A DNA stretch of 64,000 bases from JBEEJZ01 sp041168905 (GTDB lineage: Bacteria > Pseudomonadota > Gammaproteobacteria > Burkholderiales > Burkholderiaceae_C), in assembly GCA_041168905.1 (NCBI GenBank), contig JBEEJZ010000238.1, positions 1-64,000 of the forward strand, written 5' to 3'. Positions 61,245 through 64,000 of this stretch are shown in pieces (within the stretch, counting starts at the first letter, position 1; each line of letters begins with the position of its first letter). A model generated the notes under the pieces. It saw only the letters and a list, made by a program, of their open reading frames with translations. It made no database searches and was not told where the DNA came from. The position numbers and the translations under genes were made by a program.

Positions 61245-62248
61245 GTCAAACGCTCCCCGGACAAGGTGGGCAGCGGCCTGGGGCGCGACGCACGCACGCC
61301 AAACAAGATGCCCAACGTCACCAGTGCCAGGCCAAAGGCCAGATTCCAGTGCAAGGGCTCGCCCAGAAACACCACAGCGCCCAATGCCGATAAACCCGGC
61401 ACCAGGGCCGTAATCATGGTGGATCGCACCGGGCCAAAGTGCTGAATCATGCGGGTGAAGGTGATGCCCGAAATCGCCACCGAGCCGACGCCTTGGAACA
61501 CCATGTGAAACAGCACCTCACTCAGCGGCGCGGCCATGAACCGGCCCGGCACCCACTCCAGCAGCAACAGAGTGCCGTACACCGGCACATAGGTGAAAAA
61601 TGCAAAGGCCGTGATGGCGATGGTGGCGCGCACGGCGTCCAGCGCATAGTGGCGCACTGTGACGCTGTAGGCCGCCCAGCACATCGCCGCGGTCATGAAC
61701 AAGACATCACCCTTCCAGACAGTACCGCCTTCGAAGGCGCGCAACAGGCTGGCGCCGCCCACCAGCAAATCACCGCCCACGATGCACAGCAGTCCCATGG
61801 CGCGGGCTGGTGTGATGCGGTCACCTAACAGCAGTGCCGCCAGCAAGGTGGTCCACAGGGGCAGACTGCCAGGCATCAGAACGGACGCATGTGCCGCCGG
61901 CGCGTGGACAAAGCCGCTGTAGGCCAGCATGGCGTAAACCAGGCCGCCAAAGACTCCAGCGGTGGCCGTCATGCGCAGGGGCAAGGGCGAAAAACCAAAA
62001 AACGAGGCCTGTGCTGCAGGTAGATGACTGGCTTGATCGCGGTGGGTGAGCCACCACCCCCAAGGCAGCAACACCAGGCTGGCGCCCAGGATGCGGCACA
62101 GGGCAATGTCAAACGGCGACAGCGTGCCGCCACGCGCCGGGTCGCTGGTGGCGCGCGCGATGACGATGAATGAAGTCCAGATGACGACGGTGACGAAGGC
62201 TGACAACAGCCCAACCGCACGCGGGGACAGGCCCTTGAGACGATGCAT
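61241..62248 (-). CDS. DMT-superfamily (EamA/RhaT) transporter
   Basis: This 335-residue protein has about ten membrane helices in two EamA repeats (LLSAFVTVVIWTSFIVIARAT; MTAAMCWAAYSVTVRHYAL). The start is the ATG at 62248; a TTG immediately before it is the only other option. It is the first gene of a four-gene overlapping unit (transporter, tsaB, rimI, uracil-DNA glycosylase). It is the third DMT transporter in the window and not close to the other two. Substrate unknown. Confidence 0.85.
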   Translation of the reverse strand: MHRLKGLSPRAVGLLSAFVTVVIWTSFIVIARATSDPARGGTLSPFDIALCRILGASLVLLPWGWWLTHRDQASHLPAAQASFFGFSPLPLRMTATAGVFGGLVYAMLAYSGFVHAPAAHASVLMPGSLPLWTTLLAALLLGDRITPARAMGLLCIVGGDLLVGGASLLRAFEGGTVWKGDVLFMTAAMCWAAYSVTVRHYALDAVRATIAITAFAFFTYVPVYGTLLLLEWVPGRFMAAPLSEVLFHMVFQGVGSVAISGITFTRMIQHFGPVRSTMITALVPGLSALGAVVFLGEPLHWNLAFGLALVTLGILFGVRASRPRPLPTLSGERLT

Positions 62249-62322
62249 CAAGAGATTATCGGCGCTGGCCCGGCTCGCCGGGGATGAGTAGCGATGGGCG
62301 CAAAGCGGTTGCCCTGTGACGT

Positions 62323-62350
62323 GGTGTTCAACGAGCGACGGTGTTCAACG
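62323..62350. repeat. 11-bp direct repeat at the abiE boundary
   Basis: GGTGTTCAACG occurs at 62323-62333 and again at 62340-62350, 17 bp apart. The copies bracket the last codons of the abiEii remnant. Confidence 0.5.
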
Positions 62351-62919
62351 CAGGTGCCAATGCCACCCGCAATCGATCGACGATGACGGGCAAAGGCTCC
62401 GGGAGGACTTCGTTCTCCTTGAGAAACGCCAGCTACAGCTTCTGCCGAGAGGTATCGTGCGCAAACTCGTCTGTCAGGCCGACCGGCAGCGCATCAGGAG
62501 CGGCCATGCCGCGCCGCTCGAAGGTGGCCTTGACCGCTTGAACCAGCAGATCGGTGTCCAGGGTCTCTCGTTCCAGCAGCACCGACAGATCGAAGTAGTC
62601 CTTCAGACGGCTGTTGGTCATGCCCAGCAGGGCGATGGCGTGGAGCTTTTCCGCGATGACCGTGTACGTCGGGTAGGCCCGCAACTTGGGCGCGGGAAGA
62701 TCGTCCAGCAGGACCGGATAGACCGAATCTACCGGCGCAGGTGTGACGGCATCGCCGAAGCCGACATCGATCTGCGTGCTGCGATTGGGTCAGACGGTAG
62801 AGGATGCGCTCCAGCGCAAAGCGCACCAGCACCTGGTTGAAATCGACCCCCTGTAATTTGGCGACGTTGAGCAGACGCGCACGGACGGACGCGGCGACGT
62901 TTGGATTGGCGGGGGTCAT
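62328..62919 (-). pseudogene. abiEii: abiEii toxin remnant (nucleotidyltransferase), inactivated
   Basis: The start ATG at 62919 overlaps the AbiEi stop, as in intact abiE operons, and the first 43 codons are normal AbiEii (LNVAKLQGVDFNQVLVRFALERILYRLTQS). The reading then jumps, out of frame, to TQIDVGFGDAVTPAP at about 62777, so the nucleotidyltransferase core with its GSxD-type catalytic site is deleted. The continuing frame (AYPTYTVIAEKLHAIALLG; SRLKDYFDLSVLLE) meets a TAG at 62433-62435, probably from a Trp codon, and would otherwise finish with LAFLKENEVLPEPLPVIVDR to the stop at 62328. Deletion, frameshift and nonsense codon together make a toxin product impossible. Confidence 0.85.
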
Positions 62920-63521
62920 CCGATGCTCTCCAAGTAGGGCCGCATCACGTTAGCCACGCGGCAGACTTGGGCGTTGCGCCAGATGTCATCGACCGATACC
63001 AAGTTGCCGGCCCGGGCGTCCTTCAGGGCCTCCAGCGCCACGTCCAGGCCGATCTTGTTGCGGTGCTTGAAACAGTCTGCGACGGTCTTGGCAACGCCGT
63101 ACACACGGAGCGTGACGCCATCGCATTCAACTTCCTCGATGCCCGCCGTGTAGGCTTCGCCCGTGAACTGCACCATCTTGATCGGTGGATAGTCGAACCG
63201 TGGGGCGTGGCTGCCGCGCGGCATGGCGATCCAGACTTGGCGCGGCAGTTGGGTGGTCAGCTCGTGGAACTGCAGCGCAGTGAGCAGGCAAAACACGGCT
63301 TGCGGCACCTTGGTGGCGACGGTCACGAGACTCTCATGTTCGGACCCCTGGGACTCCGGCAGGCGGTACAGGCCACGGCCAATCTTCTCCAGCAGCCCAG
63401 CGGCGGTCAGACGCGTCAGGACGACCCGGGGCGCACCGATGGTGTCCAGATCGCTGGCGCGCAGCAGCCCCTTCTGGCTGGCCAGACCGAGGACGCGCTG
63501 GGTATGGGTGTCGGTGAGCAT
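62916..63521 (-). CDS. abiEi: AbiEi antitoxin/transcriptional regulator
   Basis: This 201-residue protein has an N-terminal winged helix (LASQKGLLRASDLDTIGAPRVVLTRLTAAGLLEKIGRGLYRLP) and the AbiEi C-terminal domain (IAMPRGSHAPRFDYPPIKMVQFT; VAKTVADCFKHRNKIGLDVALEALKDA). In type IV toxin-antitoxin systems of the AbiE class, AbiEi represses the operon and counters AbiEii without binding it. The frame is intact even though the toxin downstream is not. A palindrome for autoregulation lies 24 bp upstream. Confidence 0.9.
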   Translation of the reverse strand: MLTDTHTQRVLGLASQKGLLRASDLDTIGAPRVVLTRLTAAGLLEKIGRGLYRLPESQGSEHESLVTVATKVPQAVFCLLTALQFHELTTQLPRQVWIAMPRGSHAPRFDYPPIKMVQFTGEAYTAGIEEVECDGVTLRVYGVAKTVADCFKHRNKIGLDVALEALKDARAGNLVSVDDIWRNAQVCRVANVMRPYLESIG

Positions 63522-63544
63522 GGCTGGATTATGTTCCGTTTATA

Positions 63545-63566
63545 CGTCGAATGTAATATTTCGACG
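63545..63566. promoter_or_regulatory. Palindrome upstream of abiEi, probable operator
   Basis: CGTCGAA (63545-63551) and TTCGACG (63560-63566) are perfect 7-bp complements around TGTAATAT. TATAAA on the minus strand (63539-63544) just beside it is a -10 candidate for abiEi. AbiEi proteins repress their own promoter through inverted repeats, so this is the likely target. Confidence 0.6.
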
Positions 63567-63697
63567 AAAAACAGGAACTACCTCGTAGTGCCGTGTTCGG
63601 TTCCCATTTTGGAGATCAAACCGCAGGCCGTTGCAGCTCGAACCAGCGAGGAAGTGCAACACCAAGACGACACATGAAACGCATTCTCAGAAACAAA

Positions 63698-63749
63698 ATA
63701 AATGCTATATTTATATCAATAAACGTGTATTTTTCGAATTAAAAGATAC
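63698..63749. promoter_or_regulatory. AT-rich control region of the terminal XRE-type gene
   Basis: An AT-rich stretch holds a perfect inverted repeat ATAAAT-GCTAT-ATTTAT (63698-63714). A looser repeat GTATTTTT/AAAAGATAC (63727-63749) lies directly before the ATG at 63754. Either could be an operator for the encoded regulator; no clear -35/-10 pair was settled. Confidence 0.35.
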
Positions 63750-63753
63750 CATC

Positions 63754-64000
63754 ATGTCCACTGATCGACCTCTCAACTTTTTGTTGCCTGAGGACTTCGC
63801 ACGTCAACTAGGCGTCTTGGCTCGGGAAAGACGTCTGGCCAGCAACCTGTCTCGGGAAACGCTGGCTGGGCGCTCGGGCGTGCCGGCGCCCACCCTACGT
63901 AAGTTCGAGACCACGGGCGCGATTAGCCTCATCGGGCTTCTGCGTCTGGCCGATGGGCTGGACTGCCTGGATGACTTCAAGGCATTGTTTCCTCGAAAGC
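63754..64000 (+). CDS. XRE-family helix-turn-helix regulator (3' partial)
   Basis: The frame opens at ATG 63754 and runs without a stop off the right edge, giving 82 residues. An XRE/Cro-type helix-turn-helix is visible at about residues 25-70 (LARERRLASNL, LAGRSGVPAPTLRKFETTGAI, LLRLADGLDCLDDF). Regulators of this type commonly stand directly before a HipA-like kinase toxin gene, but the next gene is outside the window. It diverges from abiEi. The ribosome site is weak (AAAAGA). Confidence 0.7.
   Translation, partial: MSTDRPLNFLLPEDFARQLGVLARERRLASNLSRETLAGRSGVPAPTLRKFETTGAISLIGLLRLADGLDCLDDFKALFPRK

Noticed and set aside
62316..62840. Plus-strand open frame opposite the abiEii remnant
   Set aside because: The minus strand reads recognisable AbiEii in pieces; the plus-strand frame has no family character.

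Overview
The window is GC-rich, densely packed chromosomal DNA from a Gram-negative bacterium. GlnE, YhdP, MltA, a RimI/TsaB cluster, a NodT-type efflux operon and a fused indolepyruvate oxidoreductase together suggest Burkholderiales, probably Comamonadaceae; this is inferred from gene content, not from a search. About 45 protein genes are present. No rRNA, tRNA, CRISPR array or insertion sequence was seen, and no stretch over 300 bp lacks a gene (the longest gaps are 10862-11146 and 40661-40921).

Region 1 (1-2.1 kb) holds the 3' part of a ferritin-like gene and a convergent, degenerate HD-GYP protein. Region 2 (2.2-17.0 kb) is a complete galactoside locus. A minus-strand arm encodes the ABC ATPase, GH42 beta-galactosidase, GH36 alpha-galactosidase, galE, galT and galK. 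A plus-strand arm encodes two permeases, the binding protein, a GH4 alpha-galactosidase (melA-like) and a LacI-family regulator. The 285-bp divergent region between the arms carries two LacI-type operators of the form CTAA-N6-TTAG with a central CG. Sugars imported by the transporter would be hydrolysed by three glycosidases, and the galactose passed into the Leloir pathway.

Region 3 (17.0-23.6 kb) is a TetR-controlled RND efflux operon, with a perfect 26-bp palindrome in front of the regulator. Region 4 (23.6-36.3 kb) is housekeeping: glnE, yhdP, a DctS/DctR-like two-component pair, mltA with a tiny divergent membrane-protein gene, a methyltransferase and a DMT transporter.

Region 5 (36.3-50.5 kb) joins arsenic resistance (arsR-arsC-acr3) to a phosphate-scavenging island: PhoX, a PhoX-like Tat lipoprotein, a phytase-esterase-like lipoprotein and the glycerol-3-phosphate importer ugpBAEC. 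An EEP-family phosphodiesterase sits where ugpQ might be expected. PhoB-type direct repeats with 11-bp period precede phoX and ugpB clearly, and the other two units weakly. This is the strongest coordinated system in the window.

Region 6 (50.5-62.2 kb) includes an adenylate cyclase fused to a PilZ domain with intact c-di-GMP motifs, downstream of a SulP transporter gene; a large indolepyruvate ferredoxin oxidoreductase; an orphan DUF3800 gene; a DMT transporter; and an overlapping four-gene operon (DMT transporter, tsaB, rimI, type-4 uracil-DNA glycosylase). Region 7 (62.3-64 kb) is an accessory toxin-antitoxin patch: an intact AbiEi antitoxin, an AbiEii toxin destroyed by a core deletion and a nonsense codon, and the start of an XRE-type regulator running off the right edge.
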